From contig JAQCHP010000049.1 in the NCBI GenBank assembly GCA_027619595.1, forward strand, positions 1-32,255: DNA of 32,255 bases, written 5' to 3'. Of this stretch, positions 1 to 7,575 are shown piece by piece; position 1 is the stretch's first letter, and every line of letters begins with the position of its first letter. Below the pieces are notes generated by a model. It worked only from the letters and a program-made list of their open reading frames with translations. It did no database searches and had not been told where the DNA came from. This DNA is from Planctomycetota bacterium (GTDB lineage Bacteria > Planctomycetota > Planctomycetia > Pirellulales > Pirellulaceae). The position numbers and the translations under genes are program-made.

Positions 1-513
1 GACCATCCGTTCTCTTCGTATGCACACAGGTATCGCGGGGACGCTGCTTGGCTATCCCCGCTGTTCCTGAATGAACGAGCGATCGCTTACGACCAAGTGG
101 CGCAAGTGACCGAAGGCGAAGACGGCGTGAGGCGGCTCGTGGCCCAGGCGAACGTCCTGCCATCGCCGCGCTGTTCTGAAAAGGGGACCCTCCCGCTGCA
201 TTGGACCGAATTTCAAGAAATCAGCGAATGGACGGCATTACACCTTGGTGTTCGTCGAGGCCGTAGTTCGAGGGACGCACAGGTAACGGTACCGGAGCGG
301 ATTGAGGAACTGCTCCAGAGTCTAGGCATCGACCCCAAACATTGGTTGGACACGATCGACCGCTATGCGGAAATGTTCCACAATTTTGTTGCAATGCCAA
401 GCCAAATGGAGGCGATTGCCCGTCGCTTGAAGCGGAAGTACGTGAAGGGGGTTCGCGCTTGCCGAACTTGCTTTGTGGAGCAACCGTCAAACTCACAAAA
501 GGTTTCGGGATAG
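1..513 (+). CDS. REP-associated (Y1/IS200-like) transposase, C-terminal part, cut by window edge
   Basis: The reading frame is open from base 1 to a TAG stop at 511-513, so only the last 170 residues are visible. The protein aligns throughout with the C-terminal part of the second transposase at 26789-27904: both have HPFSSY, then NER/DER-x-x-AYDQVAQ, VAQAN, PSPRCSEKG, PLHW, IEELL-SLGIDPK, DTIDRYAE and a final KGxRACR segment. By that alignment about 200 N-terminal residues, including the HUH motif and catalytic Tyr, lie outside the window. This is the C-terminal extension typical of large planctomycete Y1-transposase-domain proteins, not the catalytic core. Whether the copy is intact cannot be judged. 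The two copies are in opposite orientation. Confidence 0.85.
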   Translation, partial: DHPFSSYAHRYRGDAAWLSPLFLNERAIAYDQVAQVTEGEDGVRRLVAQANVLPSPRCSEKGTLPLHWTEFQEISEWTALHLGVRRGRSSRDAQVTVPERIEELLQSLGIDPKHWLDTIDRYAEMFHNFVAMPSQMEAIARRLKRKYVKGVRACRTCFVEQPSNSQKVSG

Positions 514-880
514 CGGTCCGCCGGAACTCCCAGGCTAGTAGTCTGCTGGAGTTTCCCAGGCTGGCCCTTTGGCCATACTTGAAGTGCTCTTCAGCACCTT
601 CTGCGCTCAGCTTGCGCAAACGCCCGGCGAGTTTCCGCCTTGTCGTAAGCGATTCCGCCGTTCCAGGCGGATTTAGCATCAAAAATCCAACTTCGGCAGC
701 CGATTCCCAACCCAAATCCCATCCTCCGTTCCCAGAAAATAAAACATGACTGTCTTATTCAAAATATGCAGAAATATGACTGTCCCTGTCTTTCTTGACT
801 GTTCCTGACTTTCTGTTGTTGCAATTAAACAACGGACAGCCGTGACTCTGCAGTCTGATGCGATAGGGTCGGTCGAGTTA
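514..880. other. Gene-free 3' flank of the transposase, rich in short hairpins
   Basis: I see no convincing gene here. The stretch holds a near-repeat, GGAACTCCCAGGCTAG at 523-538 and GGAGTTTCCCAGGCTGG at 548-564. It also has three compact hairpins: TGGCC/GGCCA (562-575, loop CTTT), GTGCT/AGCAC (584-597, loop CTTC) and TCCGCC/GGCGGA (654-671, six-base loop). A segment CACCTTCTGCGCTC followed three bases later by TTGCGC (595-617) recurs downstream of the second transposase copy (26729-26751 on the other strand). This supports the flank being part of the same mobile unit. Confidence 0.6.
748..813 (+). repeat. GACTGTC repeat cluster downstream of transposase copy 1
   Basis: GACTGTC occurs at 748-754 and again as GACTGTCCCTGTC at 778-790. 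A decayed GACTGTTCC follows at 797-805 and GACTTTC at 807-813. The same octamer and its following GTCTTT stretch occur 3' of the second transposase (26515-26586) in the same orientation relative to the gene, so this is probably the element's 3' end or a REP-like target array. Confidence 0.65.
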
Positions 881-2299
881 TCAATTGGTAATCGTGCGTG
901 GAATCGATTCGGTTTGCGACTTGATATGTTGCAAGACTCGGTCGTGAATGCGGTGAACAAGTCCATCGGCCCAAACGTTCCAATAAGCGATCGGGTAGAT
1001 GCGAAGCTGGTACCAAGTGCGACCTTCCAAACGCGTACCGCCGTCGGGTAATGGCACGAGTCGGAATTCTCCACGTTGACTGCGGAAGGACGAACGGAGG
1101 TGCGGCGGATGAAGATGTCCGTACGGCGTGAGTTCAAGCATCGGCTCCGGCTGTTCCGCAACATCGAATGCGAGTTGACGTGGCTCATCCCAGACAGTGA
1201 TTGGTTCCACGAACGTGCCAGTCGTGAATTCGCAATAGCGAATGGCGCCCACCCCCGTCCCTTCAATCCGCGCTCGCATGGGGGTGGCAATGCCTAGTCT
1301 GAAAAACCAAGCGGGTTGGGCTTTGATGTCGGTGAATCTCACGACATTCTGCCAAACGTGTGACGGAGGGGCATCAATGTCGACACTCGACATCACTTCA
1401 AATTCAGGTACTGTTTGAAAGTATGGTTCGATGCCGGCGAGCACCGGAAGGAGAAGAAGGCTATGCAGCATTCCCTTTTTTTCGTCGCGGCCGCACAGGC
1501 CCGTAGCGATTCCGTACCCGAGGACGCCGCCGAGGATTCCCAACGGCACCATGATCGGAATTGCCATGGCGATACAAATGAACCCTTCAAAACCGATGAA
1601 GAGAAATGCGAAACAGCCGACGGTGACGGCTAATGCGGCATACGCGAGTGATTCCCAGAATGGACGGGCAATGGGGCGATTCAAAACGAATGTCATAAGG
1701 GCACCCGTAATCAAGGGCGTCCCAAAGAACAGTGCATGGCCGTAGCTGTCGGCTAGGTAGACACTCCCCAGTGCCATGGCGATCATGTAGACGACGCCAC
1801 CTGCCAACCCTGCTAATGTGGCGTACGGGGCTGAGGTTGGAGTTGCTGTCGTCTCCATAGGTTCCATCGCAGATGCGGGGATGCTGTCGGCAGCCGCTGG
1901 TTGAATCTTATCGGAGGCCAAGGACCAATACAGCATGGCTGGGATATTGACGATCGGTACGACCACGATCAGGCCCCACCAGGGTGATTGCCCCAGATAA
2001 GCAGCCCTCCTGACACTCATCGATAACGCAATCCAGAGAAAGGGGAGTGTCCAGAAGATCCAAACGGTTGTCAGCCAATTTGGGGCATCCGCGGCGTACT
2101 GCTCTCGTGCAGCAAGTGTTGGATTGATGAAATCGAATGGCGAAAAGAATCGGTTCGCCCCGAGCGCCTGGATTCCGGCCTCAACGCCGTACTTAAACCC
2201 TATCAAGACGAACCCGACTGTAGCGTACAATGCGCGCGGTACCGGTTTGCTAAGTCCAAAGATGTCCGACAGCCAAATTCGTAGTGGTTCGGATTCCAC
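881..2299 (-). CDS. Multi-pass membrane protein with C-terminal SRPBCC (START-like) domain
   Basis: The protein has 472 residues from a GTG start preceded by GGAAGGGAG, a good ribosome site. The N-terminal half is membrane-embedded, with helices near residues 22-35, 75-93 and 108-126. The segment RRAAYLGQSPWWGL (97-110) resembles the Arg-rich plus Trp-Trp pattern of DUF805-type proteins. A Pro/Thr/Ala linker (about 132-158) leads to four or five more helices (160-290). Residues about 300-465 read as a soluble SRPBCC/polyketide-cyclase-like domain: SSVDIDAPPSHVWQNVV at the start and the terminal amphipathic helix VHRIHDRVLQHIK. SRPBCC folds bind hydrophobic ligands; the ligand here is unknown. 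It stands alone, with a 430-bp divergent spacer upstream. The function is not recognised beyond the domain architecture. Confidence 0.75.
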   Translation of the reverse strand: MESEPLRIWLSDIFGLSKPVPRALYATVGFVLIGFKYGVEAGIQALGANRFFSPFDFINPTLAAREQYAADAPNWLTTVWIFWTLPFLWIALSMSVRRAAYLGQSPWWGLIVVVPIVNIPAMLYWSLASDKIQPAAADSIPASAMEPMETTATPTSAPYATLAGLAGGVVYMIAMALGSVYLADSYGHALFFGTPLITGALMTFVLNRPIARPFWESLAYAALAVTVGCFAFLFIGFEGFICIAMAIPIMVPLGILGGVLGYGIATGLCGRDEKKGMLHSLLLLPVLAGIEPYFQTVPEFEVMSSVDIDAPPSHVWQNVVRFTDIKAQPAWFFRLGIATPMRARIEGTGVGAIRYCEFTTGTFVEPITVWDEPRQLAFDVAEQPEPMLELTPYGHLHPPHLRSSFRSQRGEFRLVPLPDGGTRLEGRTWYQLRIYPIAYWNVWADGLVHRIHDRVLQHIKSQTESIPRTITN

Positions 2300-2731
2300 A
2301 GACTCCCTTCCTTTGGATTGTTAACACGCACGGCTCAGCAATTCGCTTGATTCATGCGCGGAGCATCCCTAGGGGACTGCCCGACAAACATAAGGGCAAG
2401 TCTGCCGGCAACCCCGGAGCATATCGCATGGACTTCGCAGAGTTGGGTGGCACCCCGAATCGTCAGGAAGGCAGTCTAAACGAGAATTCTACATGCGGCA
2501 GCTACTTTTCGGTGGGGGTGGCTCTCTACCGTACTGCCCACAACTAGCCAAGCGTAGAAACAGGCTTCCTCCGGGAAGGAGTTAGCGGGACATGCTGCCA
2601 CGATTGGCCGGGATCGGTTAGAATGCTGAGCTGGAATATTGATACAGACAAACGATATTTTGCCCCTTTTGCTCTCGTTTCAAGTCAATTCGCCGACTCG
2701 ACGGCCACTCATACGAAGAGAGGTTGAACGT
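2300..2731. other. Divergent intergenic spacer, no gene seen
   Basis: This spacer separates the SRPBCC membrane gene (leftward) from the small membrane gene (rightward) and presumably carries both promoters. A short hairpin CTTCC-TCCG-GGAAG lies near 2563-2576. The reading frames inside show no family-like sequence, and I could not pick a promoter with confidence. Confidence 0.4.
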
Positions 2732-3001
2732 ATGGAAAACCTTTTGGCAATTTTTTGTGGAATTCTTGCGATGGCCTTCTTTGTGTGGCTGCTTATTCCA
2801 TCGTCGAATTCCAAGTCGGATCCCAATGGCGAACTGATCGACCCTTCCGATGCGCGGCAGCTTGGGTTGTTAATTGGTTTATCCGGAGGAAGCATTGCCG
2901 ACGCGGCGGTGGCCAGATTTGCATTGGAGCGATTTGAGCAAGTTCACGGGCGTCGGGCGACCACGAAGGAAATCGGCATGGTGATTGGGTTATTGAAGTA
3001 A
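2732..3001 (+). CDS. Small single-helix membrane protein, unknown function
   Basis: The protein has 89 residues. The ATG at 2732 was chosen because AGAGAGG lies 8-9 bases upstream and the protein then opens directly with a transmembrane helix (ENLLAIFCGILAMAFFVWLL, residues 2-21). A longer frame from 2639 would add 31 polar residues without a ribosome site. After the helix comes a short polar linker and a soluble part with LGLLIGLSGGSIADAAVARF and a final TTKEIGMVIGLLK. It is probably anchored in the cytoplasmic membrane. The product is not recognised. It converges on dtd with 53 bp between the stops. Confidence 0.6.
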   Translation: MENLLAIFCGILAMAFFVWLLIPSSNSKSDPNGELIDPSDARQLGLLIGLSGGSIADAAVARFALERFEQVHGRRATTKEIGMVIGLLK

Positions 3002-3054
3002 GCAAATTGGTTTTCACCCGTACCGTGATGGCTTTAGGGTCAGCCTCGAACGAT

Positions 3055-3504
3055 TCATAGTGCCGCTCGACTGTCCAATATGATCGTGACCGGCCCGTCG
3101 TTGATGAGTTCCACTTGCATATTGGCGCGAAAACGTCCCTGAGCTGTGGGCACACCCAGAAGTGCGAGTCGGTCGATCAGCATCAGATACAGTTGTTCGG
3201 CGAGGGCAGGGGGGGCTGCGTCGACGAAACTCGGACGCTTTCCCTTACGACAATCTGCCAAAAGTGTGAACTGGCTGACTACGAGGACTTTCCCGCCAAC
3301 GTCCAGTATCGACAGGTTCATTTTTCCGGCGGAGTCGTCGAAAATCCTCAGTCCGGCGATTTTTTCGGCCAAGCTTTCAACCTCCCGCTGAGTGTCGCCT
3401 TGAGCCACGCCTAGAAGGACCAGCAAACCGTGTTCGATTTGGCCGACCGATTCGGTGCCGACGACGACATTTGCCTGCCGAACACGTTGAATACAAGCTC
3501 GCAT
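3055..3504 (-). CDS. dtd: D-aminoacyl-tRNA deacylase
   Basis: At 149 residues it has the usual length for the family. It starts with the standard MRACIQRV. The two signature segments are present: SQFTLLAD (77-84) and NDGPVT (135-140), the latter with the Gly-cisPro pair at 137-138 that enforces chirality. The enzyme hydrolyses D-amino acids (and glycine) mischarged on tRNA in the cytoplasm. It is a single gene, divergent from the ZIP transporter with a spacer of about 110 bp and converging on the small membrane protein. Nothing looks truncated or altered. Confidence 0.95.
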   Translation of the reverse strand: MRACIQRVRQANVVVGTESVGQIEHGLLVLLGVAQGDTQREVESLAEKIAGLRIFDDSAGKMNLSILDVGGKVLVVSQFTLLADCRKGKRPSFVDAAPPALAEQLYLMLIDRLALLGVPTAQGRFRANMQVELINDGPVTIILDSRAAL

Positions 3505-3617
3505 AGGGCACTCTCGGAATAAAGGAATATCTCAAGCTGGGATTGTATTGGAACCAGAATGCGTACAAACTTCCGGGTTGGAGTTTTTTCAGCCAAAATG
3601 AGGACGAGACAGTCGAG

Positions 3618-4502
3618 ATGTTGTTGCAGCTTGTGCCAATCCTGGCCGCCTATTGCCTGACAATCGCCTTGGCCTCGTTGGCCGGTGGGGCGTTTCCTCT
3701 TCTTTCGCGACTTTCCCATACAGGAATGCAAGTGGCAATTAGCTTTGTTGGGGGCGTCATGTTAGGGGTAGGAATGCTCCACATGCTCCCGCATGCCGCG
3801 ACTGCGTTAGGGAGTCCTTCCGCGGCCGCGAGTTGGATGTTGGTTGGTTTTGTCGTGATGTTCTTTCTTCAGCGGTTTTCCCATTTTCATCACCATGAGG
3901 CTGGTTCTGAAAGTGGTATTCGATCGGCTCAAGATTCGACCTTGGTTCCTGTGCACGATGCTTCCTGTCAGCATGGCCACAGCCAGGATGTTACTGCCGG
4001 ACCTGGATACGGAGGCCCCGATCGCGCGGCATCTATCAGTTGGGCTTCCTTCGCCCTTGGGTTGGGCTTACATAGCCTGCTGGATGGCATCGCATTAGCC
4101 GCTAGCGTACACGCGGATAGCTCGCACCGACTGGCGGGACTTGCAACCTTTCTGGCAATACTTTTGCATAAGCCTTTTGATTCTCTCACGATCACGTTGT
4201 TGATGGCCAGCCGGGGCGCGTCACTGGAGATGCGACAATGGGTCAATCTGCTGTTTGCTTTGATCGTTCCGCTGGGAGTTTCTTTGTTTTTCCTGAGTTC
4301 GTCGGTGGGGGTCTCCGGGCACGCCTTTACAGGACCTGTCTTGGCATTTGCCGCCGGTGGTTTCTTGTGTATCTCCGCCAGTGATCTATTACCTGAAGTG
4401 CAATTTCACAGCCATGATCGTCTGCGGCTATCCGTGTCGCTGCTCGCTGGCGTGTTCTTGTCGTGGTTAATTGAAATGAGCCACACAAAGCAGTGGTTCT
4501 AG
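3618..4502 (+). CDS. ZIP-family divalent metal transporter
   Basis: The protein has 294 residues with about eight hydrophobic helices. The ZIP signature is visible: HSLLDG in helix 4 (H152, D156) and LLHKPFDS in helix 5 (H184, D188), the metal-transport pair. Between helices 3 and 4 lies a His-rich cytoplasmic loop (HFHHH at 89-93, then HDASCQHGHS), as in zinc/iron-regulated permeases. It likely imports Zn2+ or a similar ion. The start is uncertain: an in-frame TTG at 3543 would add 25 polar residues, but ATG 3618 begins at the first helix, with GAG immediately upstream and AGGA 13 bases away. The gene converges on the next one with a 20-bp gap. Confidence 0.85.
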   Translation: MLLQLVPILAAYCLTIALASLAGGAFPLLSRLSHTGMQVAISFVGGVMLGVGMLHMLPHAATALGSPSAAASWMLVGFVVMFFLQRFSHFHHHEAGSESGIRSAQDSTLVPVHDASCQHGHSQDVTAGPGYGGPDRAASISWASFALGLGLHSLLDGIALAASVHADSSHRLAGLATFLAILLHKPFDSLTITLLMASRGASLEMRQWVNLLFALIVPLGVSLFFLSSSVGVSGHAFTGPVLAFAAGGFLCISASDLLPEVQFHSHDRLRLSVSLLAGVFLSWLIEMSHTKQWF

Positions 4503-4522
4503 GCAGTAGTTCTACAAGATCA

Positions 4523-5332
4523 TCAACGATTGCGTTCGTACGTAGCGGGGTCGGCGTAGGGAATGTACTTTGATTCCCGATCGTCGCCTAGTTCACGCTG
4601 CATGAATCGATCGATCGGATAACTTCGCGGCGATAATTGTTCGAACAATGGAACGGGCGACTCCCCTTCCGTTGCGTAGCCTGAGTTGCGTACGATCGGT
4701 TCGTTAAAGACCAACGTGGTCAGTAAGAGTAAGATTCCGTAGGTAAATATGTTCGCTGATTGGCTCGAGCTCCACAATTTGAGCGCGGTGCCGAACGACC
4801 GCTTGACTCTCATGCGTCCCCGATGCGGTTCGACACTATAAAGTTCGTCTAACACGAGGTGGCTCAAGAATCCCAATGCAACTGCGAATACTTTGAACAT
4901 GCGAATTTCAAAGTTTTGGCTCGGACATAGGAAAAATGCCACAAGGCCCGCTATTCCTGCCGCCGGAATACTGTGCCACATTCCCCGGTGAACTGTGGTT
5001 CGACGAATGAACTCAGCGAAAACAAAGCGGATAAAAAGGTACATGCCACCGGCCGCTAACACGCGTGCTTCGGGCTCGAGTAAAGGTGCGCCATAGTGCT
5101 TGATGACACCGTCCATGATCATCATCGGGACTACCGAGGCCAGGAAGGTCATCGTTTCGCGCAAGGGTATTCCATTCTCGCTATCGACGTCCGGCAGCAT
5201 GCCAGAAATTCCACACAACCCCCCTGCCAGGGCACATGACACAGGGCTGAACTCACCAAAAACGTAGCCGCCTACACCGATGCCAATCCCCAGCACGGTG
5301 CTCGTGCCAATATGCATGTGGAAATTTGCCAA
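4523..5332 (-). CDS. Membrane-bound metal-dependent hydrolase, YdjM/DUF457-like
   Basis: About 269 residues. Polar motifs sit between hydrophobic helices: HMHIGTS at the N terminus, LPDVDSENG (D48, D50), VHRGMWHS (H115, H120) and GFLSHLVLDE (H158, D162). This is the pattern of the YdjM-like inner-membrane hydrolases, whose substrate is poorly defined. I chose TTG at 5330-5332 because AAGGAG lies nine bases upstream. The ATG five codons further in is an alternative. The frame stays open up to 5623, but those extra 97 residues look unlike the family and would run through the divergent promoter region. The C-terminal 60 residues are polar and Pro-rich. Confidence 0.75.
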   Translation of the reverse strand: MANFHMHIGTSTVLGIGIGVGGYVFGEFSPVSCALAGGLCGISGMLPDVDSENGIPLRETMTFLASVVPMMIMDGVIKHYGAPLLEPEARVLAAGGMYLFIRFVFAEFIRRTTVHRGMWHSIPAAGIAGLVAFFLCPSQNFEIRMFKVFAVALGFLSHLVLDELYSVEPHRGRMRVKRSFGTALKLWSSSQSANIFTYGILLLLTTLVFNEPIVRNSGYATEGESPVPLFEQLSPRSYPIDRFMQRELGDDRESKYIPYADPATYERNR

Positions 5333-5621
5333 GATCCTCGACTCCTTCGCGAATTCATTCCCAGTCGCCAGTCGCACTGTAGTCGCGGACGACAGTTCTC
5401 GCCAATATCGATTGACGAAGTACCTTTCAATATCCGACAGTCTGCTAGCAGTCGCATATAGGGCTTGATACAACAACTGATCTTTGAGCGACTTGTGGTC
5501 GACGGCTATACTGGGCTTCACCCGCGAGGTGCAGATTGACTCGCGAAGTATTGGCATTTCATACCGGACATTGTTAAGTTTGGCGGGCGAGTTGTCGCAG
5601 CGTCGTGAAGGAACGGAAACC
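5333..5621. promoter_or_regulatory. Divergent spacer between YdjM-like gene and cvpA-like gene
   Basis: This segment lies between the preferred starts of two divergent genes and should contain both promoters. It is open in frames on both strands by chance (extended leftward frame to 5623, rightward from 5484), but neither extension looks conserved. No specific operator was recognised. Confidence 0.4.
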
Positions 5622-6398
5622 ATGCAGGTTTACGACATCATCATGTTGGTCGTTTTAGTAGGCGGCGCACTATTTGGTGCCTGGAAGGGAATGGCGTGGC
5701 AACTCGCTTCTGTATCGGCAATTGTTTTGAGTTACATCGTAGCTGTTCAATTTCGAGACCCAGTGGCAGCACACATAGAAGCTCCAGGTCCTTGGGACAA
5801 GTTTCTGGCGATGTTATTGTTGTATGTCGGAACTTCATTGGTTGTCTGGATTGCGTTCCGGATGGTTGCAGGAACGATCGAGAAGGCGAAACTCAAGTCG
5901 TTTGACAGTCAGATGGGCGCCCTGGTCGGATTGGCCAAAGGGGTTCTGCTTTGCGTTGTAATTACGCTGTTTGCTGTTAGGTTGTTGGGTGAGTCGGAAC
6001 GTACGGTCATAATCAATTCGCATTCCGGATACTATATCGCACAGCTTTTGCATCGTTCCAAAGCAATCTTACCGGAAGAAATATCAAAAGTAATTGACCC
6101 GTATATCCACAACCTCAACGGACGATTGCAGGAAGAACCGCCTGACTTGCTTCCACAGATTCCCAATCTTCCGACGGCAGGGGGGGGAATTGCGGATTGG
6201 CTGAAAGTGCCACGGCCAGAGGGCGGCGGGACGGGTCTGAGTGAAGATTCAGGACGGACCGGAAATCGAAGTGGGCCTGGTTGGCTACCTGGTTCCAGTG
6301 CTCCGGCGTCTCGTCGGAATGAACAAATGCCGAGTGAAAATTTCACGCCGTTGCCAGGCCAAGCAGGGCGGAATTCAGCAACTCCTGGATTGCGTTAG
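5622..6398 (+). CDS. CvpA family membrane protein
   Basis: The protein has 258 residues from the ATG at 5622, with AAGGA nine bases upstream. The first 140 residues contain four hydrophobic segments in the CvpA arrangement: YDIIMLVVLVGGALFGAWKG, an LASVSAIVLSYIVAV helix, the LAMLLLYVGTSLVVWIAFRM helix, and GALVGLAKGVLLCVVITLFAV. The rest is a soluble tail with Pro/Gly-rich, low-complexity sequence from about residue 180 on. The E. coli family member is linked to colicin V production and envelope function; the precise role here is unknown. The start upstream at 5484 is rejected for lack of a ribosome site. It converges on accA with a 130-bp gap. Confidence 0.82.
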   Translation: MQVYDIIMLVVLVGGALFGAWKGMAWQLASVSAIVLSYIVAVQFRDPVAAHIEAPGPWDKFLAMLLLYVGTSLVVWIAFRMVAGTIEKAKLKSFDSQMGALVGLAKGVLLCVVITLFAVRLLGESERTVIINSHSGYYIAQLLHRSKAILPEEISKVIDPYIHNLNGRLQEEPPDLLPQIPNLPTAGGGIADWLKVPRPEGGGTGLSEDSGRTGNRSGPGWLPGSSAPASRRNEQMPSENFTPLPGQAGRNSATPGLR

Positions 6399-6528
6399 GG
6401 CGTGCACGAAGTTCGGTGAAAAAGGTTGTGGTGGAACAAAGAGTCCTGAGAAGGTGTCTCTGAGTCACTGCCAGAGTAATGGGCGATTTTCCCCGGGAAA
6501 TAAAGGCCTCGACCGAACATAAGAAACA

Positions 6529-7530
6529 TTATCGGACGTTGGCGAGGGGGTCGCTTACGCCCGTTTGCTCTTCGAGAAACCGTCCCATCCGACGGAACTT
6601 TTCATACCGCAAATTCCGCAGTTGATCACTCGGCAGTTGCTTCAATTCGCGCAGCGTGCGGCTCAGGTAGGACTTGAGCCGGATCGCCATCTGTCGAGGT
6701 TCACGGTGTGCGCCGCCAAGTGGTTCCTCAATGATGTCATCTACGATCCCAAATTCTTTAAGGTGACGACTTGTGAATCGGAGCGCCGTAGCTGCCTTCT
6801 CCGCGTGGATATGACTCTTCCACAGGATTCCCGCGCAGCCCTCAGGACTTATCACGGAATAGTACGAATGTTGCAACATCGCAACCCGATTGCCCACGCC
6901 AATTCCCAACGCACCGCCACTGCCTCCTTCGCCAATCACGACGCATATGATGGGCGTGTTGAGGCGAGACATTTCGAACATGTTTTCCGCGATGGCTTGC
7001 GATTGCCCACGTTCCTCGGCACCGATTCCGGGATAGGCACCCGGTGTGTCAATCAAACAGATGATGGGCAAGCCGAACTTGGCTGCCATCTGCATCTTCT
7101 TTAAAGCCTTGCGATATCCCTCGGGGTGAGCACAGCCGAAGTAACAGGCAATCCGCTCCTTGGTGGTTCGACCTTTCTGGTGCCCAATTACCATGACTTT
7201 GGTTTGATCGAGCTGTGCGAAGCCGGCGACAATTGCTCGGTCATCACCGAACAGCTTGTCTCCATGCAGTTCGATGAATTCGTCAAAGACGAGATGTAAG
7301 TAATCAGAAGTCTGAGGTCGGTCATCATGCCGTGCAACACGTACGACTTGCCACGGCGTGAGATTTGAATATGTCTCGCTGGTGACTTCGGCGAGTTGCC
7401 GTCGAATTTCGCGAATCGCAGTTTCCGTGGATTCTAAACGTGGCGAAATACGCTCAAGCTCGGTAAGTTGTTGTTCCAATTGAAATATCGGAGCTTCGAA
7501 TTCAAGTCCGTTTGCGGATCGCATCGCCAT
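6529..7530 (-). CDS. accA: Acetyl-CoA carboxylase carboxyltransferase, alpha subunit
   Basis: The protein has 333 residues. The N-terminal coiled region LEFEAPIFQLEQQLTELER and TPWQVVRVARHDDRP are typical of AccA. The carboxyltransferase core is clear: ELHGD-LFGDDRAIV, GHQKGR-TKERI-FG-AHPEGYRKA, LIDTPGAYPGIGAEERGQS, GEGGSGGALGI and SVISPEGCAGILW. With AccD it transfers the carboxyl group from biotin to acetyl-CoA to make malonyl-CoA, in the cytoplasm. I chose the ATG at 7528-7530; a GTG three codons upstream is possible. It follows the kinase gene by about 45 bp on the same strand. accD is not in this window, which is common in bacteria. Confidence 0.96.
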   Translation of the reverse strand: MAMRSANGLEFEAPIFQLEQQLTELERISPRLESTETAIREIRRQLAEVTSETYSNLTPWQVVRVARHDDRPQTSDYLHLVFDEFIELHGDKLFGDDRAIVAGFAQLDQTKVMVIGHQKGRTTKERIACYFGCAHPEGYRKALKKMQMAAKFGLPIICLIDTPGAYPGIGAEERGQSQAIAENMFEMSRLNTPIICVVIGEGGSGGALGIGVGNRVAMLQHSYYSVISPEGCAGILWKSHIHAEKAATALRFTSRHLKEFGIVDDIIEEPLGGAHREPRQMAIRLKSYLSRTLRELKQLPSDQLRNLRYEKFRRMGRFLEEQTGVSDPLANVR

Positions 7531-7575
7531 GGGTATCACTTAGTCTGGAATTGGGTTTCGTCTGGAACTAGATTA

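Noticed and set aside
342-749. Plus-strand frame of 135 residues downstream of the transposase
   Set aside because: It overlaps the transposase in another frame and runs through the hairpin repeats; the composition is not protein-like and no start signal is seen.
5333-5623. N-terminal extension of the YdjM-like hydrolase (97 extra residues)
   Set aside because: The family starts near the HMHIGTS motif, a good AAGGAG precedes TTG 5332, and the extension crosses the divergent gene's promoter.
6399-6528. Terminator between cvpA-like gene and accA
   Set aside because: I looked for a stem followed by a T run for either convergent gene and found none convincing.
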